Shown here: one piece after another, positions 17,642 through 25,737 of the stretch | How the letters are laid out: each line of letters begins with the position of its first letter | Position numbering within the stretch: position 1 is the stretch's first letter | NCBI RefSeq assembly: GCF_029674545.1 | Contig: NZ_CP121354.1 | Span: 6,023,001-6,087,000, forward strand | Direction: 5' to 3' | Source of the DNA: Mesorhizobium sp. WSM4904 | GTDB taxonomy: Bacteria > Pseudomonadota > Alphaproteobacteria > Rhizobiales > Rhizobiaceae | Length of the DNA stretch: 64,000 nucleotides | Position numbers and translations under genes: made by a program | Notes under the pieces: model-generated | Databases searched by the model: none | Told to the model about the DNA's origin: nothing | Seen by the model: only the letters and a program-made list of their open reading frames with translations

Positions 17642-18487
17642 TCATATCCGTGCCTCCTTGGGGACGCGCAGCACTCTCAGGAAGAACAGCGTGAAGCCGA
17701 TCGAGATGGCGAGGATGAGCAGCGCCGAGGCGGCGGCGACATTGCGGTCCTGCAGCGTGAATTGCCAGTTGTAGGTCTCGCCCATCAGCACCGGCAGATT
17801 GGTGCCGCCAAGTGCTGCAACGACGGCAAAGACCTCGAAGGCGAGGATGACGCGCAGGATGATCGCCGTCTGCAGGCTGGGGCGCAGCAGCGGAAGCGTG
17901 ATGCGCACGAAGCGCTTCCATGGGCCGGCGCCGAAGACTTCCGCCGCCTCGTAATATTCCTTGGGGATCAGCCCCATGCCGGCGACGAGGATGACCATCA
18001 TGATCGCGCTGGCGCGCCAGATCTCGGCCAGCGCCACGGCGATGAAGATGGTGAGCTTGCTCTGGTAGCCGAGGAACATGATCGGCCGGTCGACGATGCC
18101 GAGGCCGGAAAGCAGCGTGTTGAGGAAGCCGGACTGGTCGAAGATGGCGAGCCAGATCAGGCCGGCGGCAAGGTCGGAAATGCCGAGCGGTATGGCGAAG
18201 ATGTAAAGCGCGGCGCTGCGCCCGGTCTCCAGCCGCGACACGATGCTCGCCATCAGCAGCGCCATGGCGAGCTGGATCGGCACGACGATTGCCGCAAGCA
18301 GCAGCGTGTTGCGGACGGTGGCCGGAAACTTCCAGCTGCCGGCCATGGTGCGAAAATTGTCGAACGTGAAGGCGCCGTCGCGGGTCACCGCCTCGAAGGC
18401 GACCAGCACGAAGGGGTAGAGGAAGAAGACGCACAGGAACAGCGTCGCCGGCATCAGCAGCAGATAGGGCAGAGCCTTGCCGTTCAT
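17642..18487 (-). CDS. Carbohydrate ABC transporter permease (MalF type)
   Basis: Inner-membrane CUT1 permease, 281 aa, beginning MNGKALPYLLLMPA. The EAA loop reads EYYEAAEVFGAGPWKRF. The ATG at 18487 has AGGA upstream; the frame stays open further 5' but without permease similarity. It is separated from the binding-protein gene by 95 nt containing a stable hairpin. Confidence 0.9.
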   Translation of the reverse strand: MNGKALPYLLLMPATLFLCVFFLYPFVLVAFEAVTRDGAFTFDNFRTMAGSWKFPATVRNTLLLAAIVVPIQLAMALLMASIVSRLETGRSAALYIFAIPLGISDLAAGLIWLAIFDQSGFLNTLLSGLGIVDRPIMFLGYQSKLTIFIAVALAEIWRASAIMMVILVAGMGLIPKEYYEAAEVFGAGPWKRFVRITLPLLRPSLQTAIILRVILAFEVFAVVAALGGTNLPVLMGETYNWQFTLQDRNVAAASALLILAISIGFTLFFLRVLRVPKEARI

Positions 18488-18532
18488 GGTGTTTATCCTT
18501 TGCGCGCCGCAATCGAGGGCCGCGGTCCGGGC

Positions 18533-18554
18533 GCCCGGAGCACAAGCTCCGGGC
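18533..18554 (-). promoter_or_regulatory. Intercistronic hairpin between binding protein and permease
   Basis: A perfect 9-bp stem GCCCGGAGC/GCTCCGGGC with a 4-nt loop follows the binding-protein stop. There is no T run. Such hairpins typically shield the upstream mRNA from 3' decay, so the binding protein is made in excess over the membrane parts. Confidence 0.55.
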
Positions 18555-18582
18555 ACCCCTTGGGAGGATTTTGTGGTGAGGG

Positions 18583-19854
18583 CTAGTCGACCGGGCAAGC
18601 ACCCTCGGACGGTTTGTCCGGTGCCCAGCACGGCGCCTTGGCCTGGTCGATGATCGCCTTGAGCGCGGCCGCCTGCTCTTCGAGCACGCCATGCACGTCC
18701 TCGCCGCCGAGCACGATGCGCTCGAAGCTGTCGGTGTAGACCTGGTTGAACTTGCCGCCGAGATCGCCGAGACCCATCGGCAGCAGCGCCGGCAGCGCAT
18801 CGGGGGCGCCGGTCATGGCGGCGATGGCCGGACCGAACGCCTTCACCGAGGCCGGCATGTCGTCAGGCAGCTTGACGTCGACGACAGGGAAGAAATTGGT
18901 CGCCTTCAGCGTCGCGATCTGCGTCTCCGGTTTCAGCATGTAGGCGACCAGCGCCTTGGCCTTGTCGATGTCCGGCGAGGTCTTCGGGATGGCGACGCCG
19001 GCCACCACCGGCATGAAGCCGCGGCCGGCGGGACCGGCCGGCGCCGGGAAGGCGACGAAGTCGCCGGGCTTCTGATTGAAGGCGTCGGCGAGGCGGGCGA
19101 CGTGGTCGAACGCAATCCACACCTCGCCGCTCAGCAGCGGCTCCTGCATGAAGGCGTAGTTGGTCGAGTTCGGGTTGGTGTACTGCCACAGCTCCTTGAA
19201 CTTGTTCCAGGCGGTTTCGGCTTCGGGCGAGCGGAACTTGGTCACCATCGAGCCGGTATAGGAGGGATAGAGAAAACCCTCGAAGAAGCGGTGCCTCAGC
19301 CCCTTGGGCCCGGCCGGAAAGCCGAATTTCGGCGAGCCGGTCTTTTCGGCGATGGTCTTCGACCATTCGATCAGCTGGTCGTAGGTGATGGTGTTGAGAT
19401 CGACGCCCGGCGGCAGATATTGCAGCGCCTGCTTGTTCGCCGCCATCAGGTAGGTGGCCTGCATCCAGGGCATGTATTTCTGCTCGCCGGTGCCGAGCAT
19501 GCCGAGCTTCTTGTAGGCCTCGTTGACCTTGACCCCTCCGACATCGACGGCGGACAGGTCGACCAGGTCGGCGCCGACGGTGGAGAAGTCGCCATGCAGG
19601 CCGCCGAGCAGGCCGATGGTGCCGGAGCCGGCCTGCAATTCGGCCTGCAGGCGGGTGAGCCAGGGGCCGTCCTCGGCGACCTGATAGTCGACCGGACCGT
19701 CGAAGCCTTTCAGCACCTCGTCACGCATCTTCTGCGTTTCCTCGACCGGGCGCGCCTGGGTCGACCAGAACAGTACCTGCTGCGCCTGGGCGCCGCCAAC
19801 GGCAAAGGACAGTGCCAGCGCAGCACCCGCCAGTTTCCTCAACATGGTCTTCAT
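18583..19854 (-). CDS. Sugar ABC transporter substrate-binding protein (family 1)
   Basis: Periplasmic CUT1 binding protein, 423 aa. Residues 1-24 are a signal peptide ending GGAQAQ. The mature protein has type II binding-protein features, including aromatic-rich SWNKF-like and AFDHVARLADAF stretches and a C-terminal half with VVAGVAIPKTS. The ATG is preceded by GGGAGGAAG. First transporter gene after the LacI regulator, with a 36-nt gap. Confidence 0.88.
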   Translation of the reverse strand: MKTMLRKLAGAALALSFAVGGAQAQQVLFWSTQARPVEETQKMRDEVLKGFDGPVDYQVAEDGPWLTRLQAELQAGSGTIGLLGGLHGDFSTVGADLVDLSAVDVGGVKVNEAYKKLGMLGTGEQKYMPWMQATYLMAANKQALQYLPPGVDLNTITYDQLIEWSKTIAEKTGSPKFGFPAGPKGLRHRFFEGFLYPSYTGSMVTKFRSPEAETAWNKFKELWQYTNPNSTNYAFMQEPLLSGEVWIAFDHVARLADAFNQKPGDFVAFPAPAGPAGRGFMPVVAGVAIPKTSPDIDKAKALVAYMLKPETQIATLKATNFFPVVDVKLPDDMPASVKAFGPAIAAMTGAPDALPALLPMGLGDLGGKFNQVYTDSFERIVLGGEDVHGVLEEQAAALKAIIDQAKAPCWAPDKPSEGACPVD

Positions 19855-19890
19855 GCTCTTCCTCCCTGGGTTGGCGCCGTCATGTCGGCG

Positions 19891-20934
19891 TCAGTTTCTT
19901 GTCCGCGGCGCGGGTCCATGGCTCGCCCTTGGCACCAAGGTCGGCCGTATCAGCCGCGTCAGCGGCTCGGCCGGCCTGTCGACAATGACGGTGAGCAGCA
20001 TGTCGGCGATCTCGCGCGCACACTGGCGGATCGAAGCGTCGAACGTGGTCAGGCCGGGCGGCGCATAGGCCGAGGCAAGGACGTTATCGAAGCCGATGAC
20101 GGAGAGGTCGCGCGGCACAGTGAGGCCGGCGCGCGCCGCCTCCTCCATGACCGTCAGCGCCAGCTCGTCGAACAGGGCGACGATCGCGGTCGGGCGGTCG
20201 GGACCCTGCAGCATGCGGTTGACGGCCTGGATGCGGGCGCCGCGATCGAAGCGCGGCGCGGTCGCCACGTCGAGCCGCACCGATGGATCGCCGCGACGGG
20301 CGATGGCGGCGGCGAGACCGTCCTGCCTGAGATGCCTGAAGGTCATCGGCTCGGAAATCGTCACCAGGCCGAAATGGCGGTGGCCGAGATCGTAGAGCAT
20401 GTCGAAGGCTTCGCCGAAGGCATGGGCGCCATCGGTGTCGAGCCAATTGTAGGCAAAGTCGCTGTCGAGCAGCCGGCCATGGGCGACGAACGGAAAGCCG
20501 CGCTGGCGCAGATAGGCGAGCCGCTCGTCGATCTCGGCGATGCGGGTGACGACGACGCCGTCGGCGCGCCCGGATTCGACGACATGGCGCAGCACGGCAA
20601 GCTCGGCCTGATCCTGCGCTGCGGTGGCGAGAATGAGGTCGGCGCCATGCGCCACCAGCCCCTCGCCGAGTCCGGTGACGAACTCGCCGAGGAAGGAATC
20701 GACCAGGTTCGGACCGCGGATCGGCAGCACCAGACCGATGAAGCCGCTGCGGCCAGAAACCAGCGTGCGCGCCGCGGTGTTGGGGACATAGCCAGCCTGG
20801 CGCGCCGCCTGGGCAACGCGCTCGCGCGTCTTCAGGGCGATCTGCTGATGGCCCGCAAGCGCCCTCGATACCGTCGTGATCGACAAGCCGAGGCTGGCCG
20901 CAAGCTCCTTCAGCGTGGTGACACGGGCCGGCAA
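19891..20934 (-). CDS. LacI-family transcriptional regulator
   Basis: A 347-aa repressor-type protein: N-terminal helix-turn-helix TLKELAASLGLSITTVSRAL (about 7-26) with the hinge RTLVSGRSGFIGLV, then a periplasmic-binding-like sugar domain. The start is a TTG at 20934 with GGGAGGA just before it; the frame remains open upstream but that part crosses the operators. It is the first gene of the operon it presumably controls. The inducer is probably the imported sugar or a product. Confidence 0.9.
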   Translation of the reverse strand: MPARVTTLKELAASLGLSITTVSRALAGHQQIALKTRERVAQAARQAGYVPNTAARTLVSGRSGFIGLVLPIRGPNLVDSFLGEFVTGLGEGLVAHGADLILATAAQDQAELAVLRHVVESGRADGVVVTRIAEIDERLAYLRQRGFPFVAHGRLLDSDFAYNWLDTDGAHAFGEAFDMLYDLGHRHFGLVTISEPMTFRHLRQDGLAAAIARRGDPSVRLDVATAPRFDRGARIQAVNRMLQGPDRPTAIVALFDELALTVMEEAARAGLTVPRDLSVIGFDNVLASAYAPPGLTTFDASIRQCAREIADMLLTVIVDRPAEPLTRLIRPTLVPRASHGPAPRTRN

Positions 20935-20955
20935 TCGTTCCTCCCGAATGTAGTG

Positions 20956-21000
20956 TTGAAACGTTTGTAATCGGCTTTTATGGAATTGCAAACGTTTTAA
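20956..21000. promoter_or_regulatory. Two LacI-type operators upstream of the regulator gene
   Basis: Two AACGTT-centred palindromes, TTGAAACGTTTGTAA (20956-20970) and TTGCAAACGTTTTAA (20986-21000), lie 31 bp centre to centre, close to three helical turns. The central CG and A/T-rich flanks are typical of LacI-family sites. Their position points to autoregulation of the whole operon. Confidence 0.75.
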
Positions 21001-21054
21001 ATTTTGCAATCAGGCGTCGAGGATCAAGCCGCGCCCTTGTGGAATTGCTCTGGG

Positions 21055-21093
21055 CGCTGCAAGTCGGGGAGCCCCGACCCGAAGTTCGGCTAA
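21055..21093 (+). pseudogene. Duplicated 3' end of fba (39-bp remnant)
   Basis: These 39 bases match the last 39 bases of fba (14304-14342) at 35 positions and read RCKSGSPDPKFG-stop in the corresponding frame. Nothing upstream resembles aldolase. It is a scar of a lost second aldolase gene or of a recombination event. The rest of the 305-base gap between the LacI gene and 21240 holds only the operators. Confidence 0.6.
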
Positions 21094-21239
21094 ACCACCA
21101 TCTCCCGCGGGACCGGCTGAAATCCGTCGCGAGAGGCCATCCGCCACTCCGCCAGGACGAATTCGGCGGAACTTCACGCCGGCGAATCGGTTCCTGTGCT
21201 GACACCTTCCTCGCCCCATCCGCAGGCAAGGAGCAGATC

Positions 21240-21398
21240 ATGAGCAAGGATCGCGACAAGGAAGGCCCGGTCTTTTCCGGGCAGGACGTGCGCCAAGGCG
21301 AAATCATCCTGCGCACGCGCGCAAGGCGTATCATCTTCATCGCCGGGCTCGTTGGCGTCGTCGTGCTGGCACTGGTGCTGAGCATCGTCGTCCGATGA
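21240..21398 (+). CDS. Small single-pass membrane protein of unknown function
   Basis: A 52-aa protein with a charged N-terminal half (MSKDRDKEGPVF, RTRARR) and one C-terminal transmembrane helix from about residue 31 to the end. The ATG follows AAGGAG at good spacing, which supports translation. The arginine cluster before the helix favours an N-in orientation. I do not recognise a family; comparable short proteins are common in rhizobia. Confidence 0.7.
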   Translation: MSKDRDKEGPVFSGQDVRQGEIILRTRARRIIFIAGLVGVVVLALVLSIVVR

Positions 21399-21511
21399 AG
21401 GACCGTTCGCGCTTACGGAATCGAGCTGCGCCGGCCACGGAACCATCGGCGGCCAAGCCCAGTTGAACATTCCAGACGCAACGGAGGGCGCCCTGGCTGC
21501 CCTGACGGACG

Positions 21512-22237
21512 ATGTTCGAGCCGCTTTGCTGCGACATGCCGCTTCATCCGACCTGGCCGGATCTCGCCGCGCGGCTGCTGGCGACACTGGTCGCAGGTTT
21601 TCTCATCGGTTTGAACCGCGAAGCGCGCGGCCACTCCGCCGGGCTGCGCACGACCATACTGGTCGGCCTTGCGGCTTGCGTCGCCATGGTCCAGGCCAAC
21701 ATGCTGCTCGATGTGTCCGGCAAAGCGCCGGACTCCTTCGTGCGCATGGACGTGATGCGTTTTGCGCTCGGCGTGCTCACCGGCGTCGGCTTCATCGGCG
21801 GCGGCGCCATCCTGAGGCGCGGCGATCTCGTCACCGGCGTCACCACCGCCGCCACCATGTGGATCGTGACGATGATCGGGCTGGCCTTCGGCGGCGGTCA
21901 GTTCGGCCTCGCCGCAATCGCGACCGTTCTAACGCTGGTGACCCTGCAGGCCCTGAAATGGGTCGATTTGAAGATTTCTCGCGACCACAAGGCGATCCTG
22001 TCGGTCTCATGGCCGAAGAGTTCGCCGCCCGACATTGGGGACATGGTGCGCCCGCTCGGCTACGACGCACGCTTCGTCGGCATGGAGCACGATACCGACC
22101 GCGACTGCTTCGTGTTTTCCTTCAACGTTCAATGGAAGCAGCCCGAAGCGCTCGAGCCTTCGACGGACGTGCTGGCGGTGATCGCCGAGCACTGCGCGGT
22201 CGAGCGCTTCGAGGTGATCGGCGAGAAGCCGTTTTGA
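21512..22237 (+). CDS. MgtC/SapB family membrane protein
   Basis: A 241-aa protein with the MgtC fold: GFLIGLNREARGHSAGLRT is the family signature, followed by GVLTGVGFIGGGAILRRGD and further helices to about residue 150. A soluble C-terminal domain of about 80 residues follows. MgtC proteins modulate F-type ATP synthase or magnesium stress responses in several bacteria; this one has no such neighbour. ATG 21536 is an alternative start. It converges on the VWA gene with a 16-nt gap. Confidence 0.88.
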   Translation: MFEPLCCDMPLHPTWPDLAARLLATLVAGFLIGLNREARGHSAGLRTTILVGLAACVAMVQANMLLDVSGKAPDSFVRMDVMRFALGVLTGVGFIGGGAILRRGDLVTGVTTAATMWIVTMIGLAFGGGQFGLAAIATVLTLVTLQALKWVDLKISRDHKAILSVSWPKSSPPDIGDMVRPLGYDARFVGMEHDTDRDCFVFSFNVQWKQPEALEPSTDVLAVIAEHCAVERFEVIGEKPF

Positions 22238-22253
22238 TCGTCGGCCGGCAGGC

Positions 22254-23483
22254 TTACTCGGAGGCGGTTGGCGCCTCGGCGTCGGCGCGAATGAGCTTGA
22301 TATCCGCTCCCGCCGCCCAGGCGCCAATGTCCTCGCGGCGCAGCGCCGCCGCCATCATGTCGGGGAAATGATCGGGCGTGCAGGCAAAGACCGGGATACC
22401 CAGCGCGGCGACCGAACCGGCCATCGACGGATCGTAGCCGGGGCGGCCCTGATCGGTGAGGGCGAGCAGCACGATGACATTGACGCCGGACCGAACGAGC
22501 GCGGCCAGTCTTTGCAGAAGCTCCTGGCCGTTGCCGCCTTCGTAGAGATCGGTGATCAGCACGAAATGCGCCTTGGTCGGCCGTTCGATGCGCCCGGCGC
22601 AATAGGCGACCGCCTGGTTGATGTCGGTGCCGCCGCCGAGCTGGACGCCGAACAGCACTTCGACCGGATCGCTGAGCTCTTCCGTCAGGTCGACGATCGC
22701 GGTGTCGAAGCAGACGAGTTTTGTGCGCACGACCGGCAGCGAAGCCATGAGGGCGGCGAAGATCGACGCATAAATCACCGAACTTGCCATTGAACCTGAC
22801 TGGTCGACGCATAAAGTCACCTCGTCGAGGTCGACAAGCCGGCGCTGGCGACGCATGAAGCCGACCAGCTTTTCCGGCACCACGGTCTTGTGGTCCGGCT
22901 GATAGTGGCGAAGGTTGGCCGCGATGGTGCGCGGCCAGTCGATGTCGCGCTGCCGCGGCCGGTTGGTGCGCCGCGAGCGGTCGAGCGCGCCGCGGATCGC
23001 CTCGGCGGTCTTCTGCTCCAGGCGCTGCATCAGCTTGGCGACGATGTCGGAAATGATGGAGCGGGCGATGTCCTTGGTCTTCTCCGGCATAGCCGAGCGC
23101 AGCGAGACCAAGTCGGCGACGAGATTGACGTCGGCCTCGATCGCCTTGAGGAACTCCGGCTCCATCAGCATCTGCTTCAGGTTCAGCCGCTCGAAGGCGT
23201 CCTTCTGCACGACCTGGACGACCTGTTCGGGAAAGAACGAGCGGATATCGCCCATCCATTGCGCGACACGCGGCGCCGAGCGGCCGAGCCCGCCGCGCCG
23301 CTTGCGCGGATCGCCGGCCGCCTCGCCATCGCCATAGAGCGCGTCGAGCGCCGCCGACAGCCGGCGGTCCTCGGCCGAGAGCGCAGAGGAAGTTTCATCG
23401 TCGGCGCCGATCGCCAGGCGCCAGCGGCGCTCTCGTTTGTCTTGCGTCGAATTGAGGTCCGGGCCGACCGTTTCATCATCCAT
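22254..23483 (-). CDS. VWA domain protein, last gene of the SWIM-DUF5691-MoxR-DUF5682-VWA operon
   Basis: A 409-aa cytoplasmic protein. The C-terminal half is a von Willebrand A domain with a complete MIDAS: DQSGS (227-231), Thr in GGGTD and Asp in LITD. The N-terminal 200 residues are helical and charged. VWA proteins encoded with MoxR ATPases usually act as substrate adaptors (as in RavA-ViaA). The ATG at 23483 overlaps the DUF5682 stop by 8 nt and has GGGGGAGG upstream, so translation is coupled. The specific partner and target are unknown. Confidence 0.88.
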   Translation of the reverse strand: MDDETVGPDLNSTQDKRERRWRLAIGADDETSSALSAEDRRLSAALDALYGDGEAAGDPRKRRGGLGRSAPRVAQWMGDIRSFFPEQVVQVVQKDAFERLNLKQMLMEPEFLKAIEADVNLVADLVSLRSAMPEKTKDIARSIISDIVAKLMQRLEQKTAEAIRGALDRSRRTNRPRQRDIDWPRTIAANLRHYQPDHKTVVPEKLVGFMRRQRRLVDLDEVTLCVDQSGSMASSVIYASIFAALMASLPVVRTKLVCFDTAIVDLTEELSDPVEVLFGVQLGGGTDINQAVAYCAGRIERPTKAHFVLITDLYEGGNGQELLQRLAALVRSGVNVIVLLALTDQGRPGYDPSMAGSVAALGIPVFACTPDHFPDMMAAALRREDIGAWAAGADIKLIRADAEAPTASE

Positions 23484-25734
23484 GGCCGGCCTCCCCCGCA
23501 AGCAGCTTGCCGATGATGCCGAGATGCCGGCGCCAGGCCTCGCCGCCGTCCGGCGCCGGCATCAGGCCGGCGGGGAGGCTCGCCCGGCGGCCAAGCACGG
23601 CCTCGATCAGGCGGCGGCGCTCCATGCTGTCGAGATTGGAAAAGACGCGGCGCAGCAAGGGCAGATGCGCCACGAACGCCTCTTCGTCGAGCGATGCCAG
23701 CCATGCATCGACGGCGCCGCGCAGGCCCTCGTCATAGATAAGCCTCTGGCCGGCGCCGCTGAAGAAGCCTTCGAAGAAAGCGGCAGCATCGATCACCGGC
23801 GTTCCCGGCGACAGGCGCTTTGCCAAAAGGTCGGCCGTGGCTTCGGCCGAGAGCCGCCCGGCCTCGTAGAGCAGATGCGCGGCACAGCCGGCAACGAGCG
23901 CCGTCGAGCGCGACGAATCGAGCACGGCCGTCAGGCCGTTCCGCCACGCCTCCAGGACATGTTCGTCCGGCTCCACCAGCCTGATTGCCTCGTCGGCCTT
24001 GCGCAGCGCGCCCATCAGCGCCGCGGCTGCCTGAGCGTCGAGGTCGCGCGCCGCATAGGGCAGCGCCATCGAACCCTCGATGATCAGCCGTTCCAAGAGG
24101 CCGGCAAGGCGCTCGGTCTCGGTCTTGCGCGCTTCGCCGTAGCGGATGATGTCGGCCAGCGGCGGCACCGAAGCCAGCAGTTCCAGGCATTCGCTGCTGT
24201 GCGCCGCCTTTTCCTCGAGCGCGGCGAGGCCGGCCGCGGACGCCTCGCTCAAGGCGGCCGTGATCGCGCTCTGGACCAGCGCAGCCAGAGCGTCGAGCGC
24301 TGTGGCCGCGCCGATCATCTGGACAAGGCGGCCGTTGGCGGCCTTCTCGATGGTCGGCCCGTAGATCAGGTTTTCGACCAGGCGCACGGCATATTCCGGC
24401 TGCCAGGCCAGCATCCAGCGCTCGCGGAACGTGCCGCGGCTGCGGCCGACATCCGTCAGCCTGCCCCAGTTCACGCCAAGCACGTTCAGACGGTGCAGCA
24501 GCGTCGAGCGGAAGAGTCCGCTGTCGCTGCGCAGGTCGATGGACAGTTCCCGCTCAAGCGCCTCTGGTTTCAGCCTGGCGGCTTTCTGGTTGCGCTGCAG
24601 GTCGTCGATCAGCGGCGCAAGCGGCGTGTCGGCCGGGATCTCGCCGACATCGGCGCCGAGCAGCAGTTCGGCCTCGACCATCTTCCACAGCAGGGCCTCG
24701 CCGTTGAAAAGGGCTGAAATCGAGGCATCGCGCAACTCCTCGAAGCCCGGCTTCGGCCGTTCGCGGATGGCGGCGAGCGCACGCGCCAGACGCTCCGCTT
24801 CGATCAGCGACGCCGTCGAGATCATGTGGCCCTTGGCGCGGAGTACCGCGGCGATCTGCGCGAGCCACAGAACCGAGGCGTCGTCCTGCCCCCGCGTCTG
24901 CCACAGATGCTTGCACCAGCCGGGCGCGACGACGCCGGCGCCGTAGCCATGGCCCAGCGCCAGGCGCGGTCCAGTCCACGGCGCATAAGTCATCGTGGTC
25001 TTGCGCCGGCCGGTGCCCCTGAGCAGCGCCTGGTCGCTCTTTTGTGTGTGCGCGGCCCGCAAGGCCGGCACATGCCAGGCGCCGCAGACGACGGCCAGCG
25101 GTCCGTCGAACTCCTTGCGCGCGGCCGCGATCTCCAGCCGCATATGCGCCTCGCGCATAGCCTCGAACTCGCCGATCGCGCCCTCGCCGTCGCGCAGCGT
25201 CGTCATCGCGTCGGCGATGGCCGCGAAGATCGGGCCAGGATCAGGGTTCTGCTCGATGATATCCGACCACCAGCTTTCGCCGTCCTCATAGCCGGCGGCG
25301 CGCGCCAAGGTGCCTATCGGATCCTGGATGCGCGTGGTCTCTTCGCTCTGCGCTTCCGTGACTTCGGCCTCGGCGGCATCGGCGTCGGTCGATCCTTCAG
25401 GCGCCCTCTCCGCAAGCCTCGCGGCCGACGGAAGATCGATGAAGCGCAGCGCCGCCTTGTTGGCGACGGCCCAACGTGCTGCCTGATATTCCGGCGAGAA
25501 TTCGGCGAAGGGCCAGAAGCTGGTCGCGGCTGGGTCGTCCTCCGGATAGCAGAGCAGCGCCACCGGCGGCCTCATCTCGGGGCTGGCAAGCAGCGGCAGC
25601 AGCGCCGACGCGTCCGCCGGCCCCTCGATCAGCACGGCGACCGGCTGAAATTCCTGCAACGCCTTGACCAGGCTCGCGGCAGAGCCCGGCCCGTGATGGC
25701 GTATGCCGAAATAGCTGATGCCGCGCTCAGTCAT
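23476..25734 (-). CDS. DUF5682 family protein
   Basis: A 752-aa protein with the DUF5682 opening GIRHHGPGSA (10-19), then VLIEGP with Glu37, and GAWHVPAL with His221. These three spaced motifs resemble the metal-site pattern of TraB/ChaN/EreA-like proteins, so a hydrolase-like N-terminal domain is a reasonable inference. The remaining 500 residues are helical with no catalytic motif I can name. It starts 3 nt after the AAA gene stop. Function not established. Confidence 0.82.
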   Translation of the reverse strand: MTERGISYFGIRHHGPGSAASLVKALQEFQPVAVLIEGPADASALLPLLASPEMRPPVALLCYPEDDPAATSFWPFAEFSPEYQAARWAVANKAALRFIDLPSAARLAERAPEGSTDADAAEAEVTEAQSEETTRIQDPIGTLARAAGYEDGESWWSDIIEQNPDPGPIFAAIADAMTTLRDGEGAIGEFEAMREAHMRLEIAAARKEFDGPLAVVCGAWHVPALRAAHTQKSDQALLRGTGRRKTTMTYAPWTGPRLALGHGYGAGVVAPGWCKHLWQTRGQDDASVLWLAQIAAVLRAKGHMISTASLIEAERLARALAAIRERPKPGFEELRDASISALFNGEALLWKMVEAELLLGADVGEIPADTPLAPLIDDLQRNQKAARLKPEALERELSIDLRSDSGLFRSTLLHRLNVLGVNWGRLTDVGRSRGTFRERWMLAWQPEYAVRLVENLIYGPTIEKAANGRLVQMIGAATALDALAALVQSAITAALSEASAAGLAALEEKAAHSSECLELLASVPPLADIIRYGEARKTETERLAGLLERLIIEGSMALPYAARDLDAQAAAALMGALRKADEAIRLVEPDEHVLEAWRNGLTAVLDSSRSTALVAGCAAHLLYEAGRLSAEATADLLAKRLSPGTPVIDAAAFFEGFFSGAGQRLIYDEGLRGAVDAWLASLDEEAFVAHLPLLRRVFSNLDSMERRRLIEAVLGRRASLPAGLMPAPDGGEAWRRHLGIIGKLLAGEAGHG

Positions 25735-25737
25735 GGC

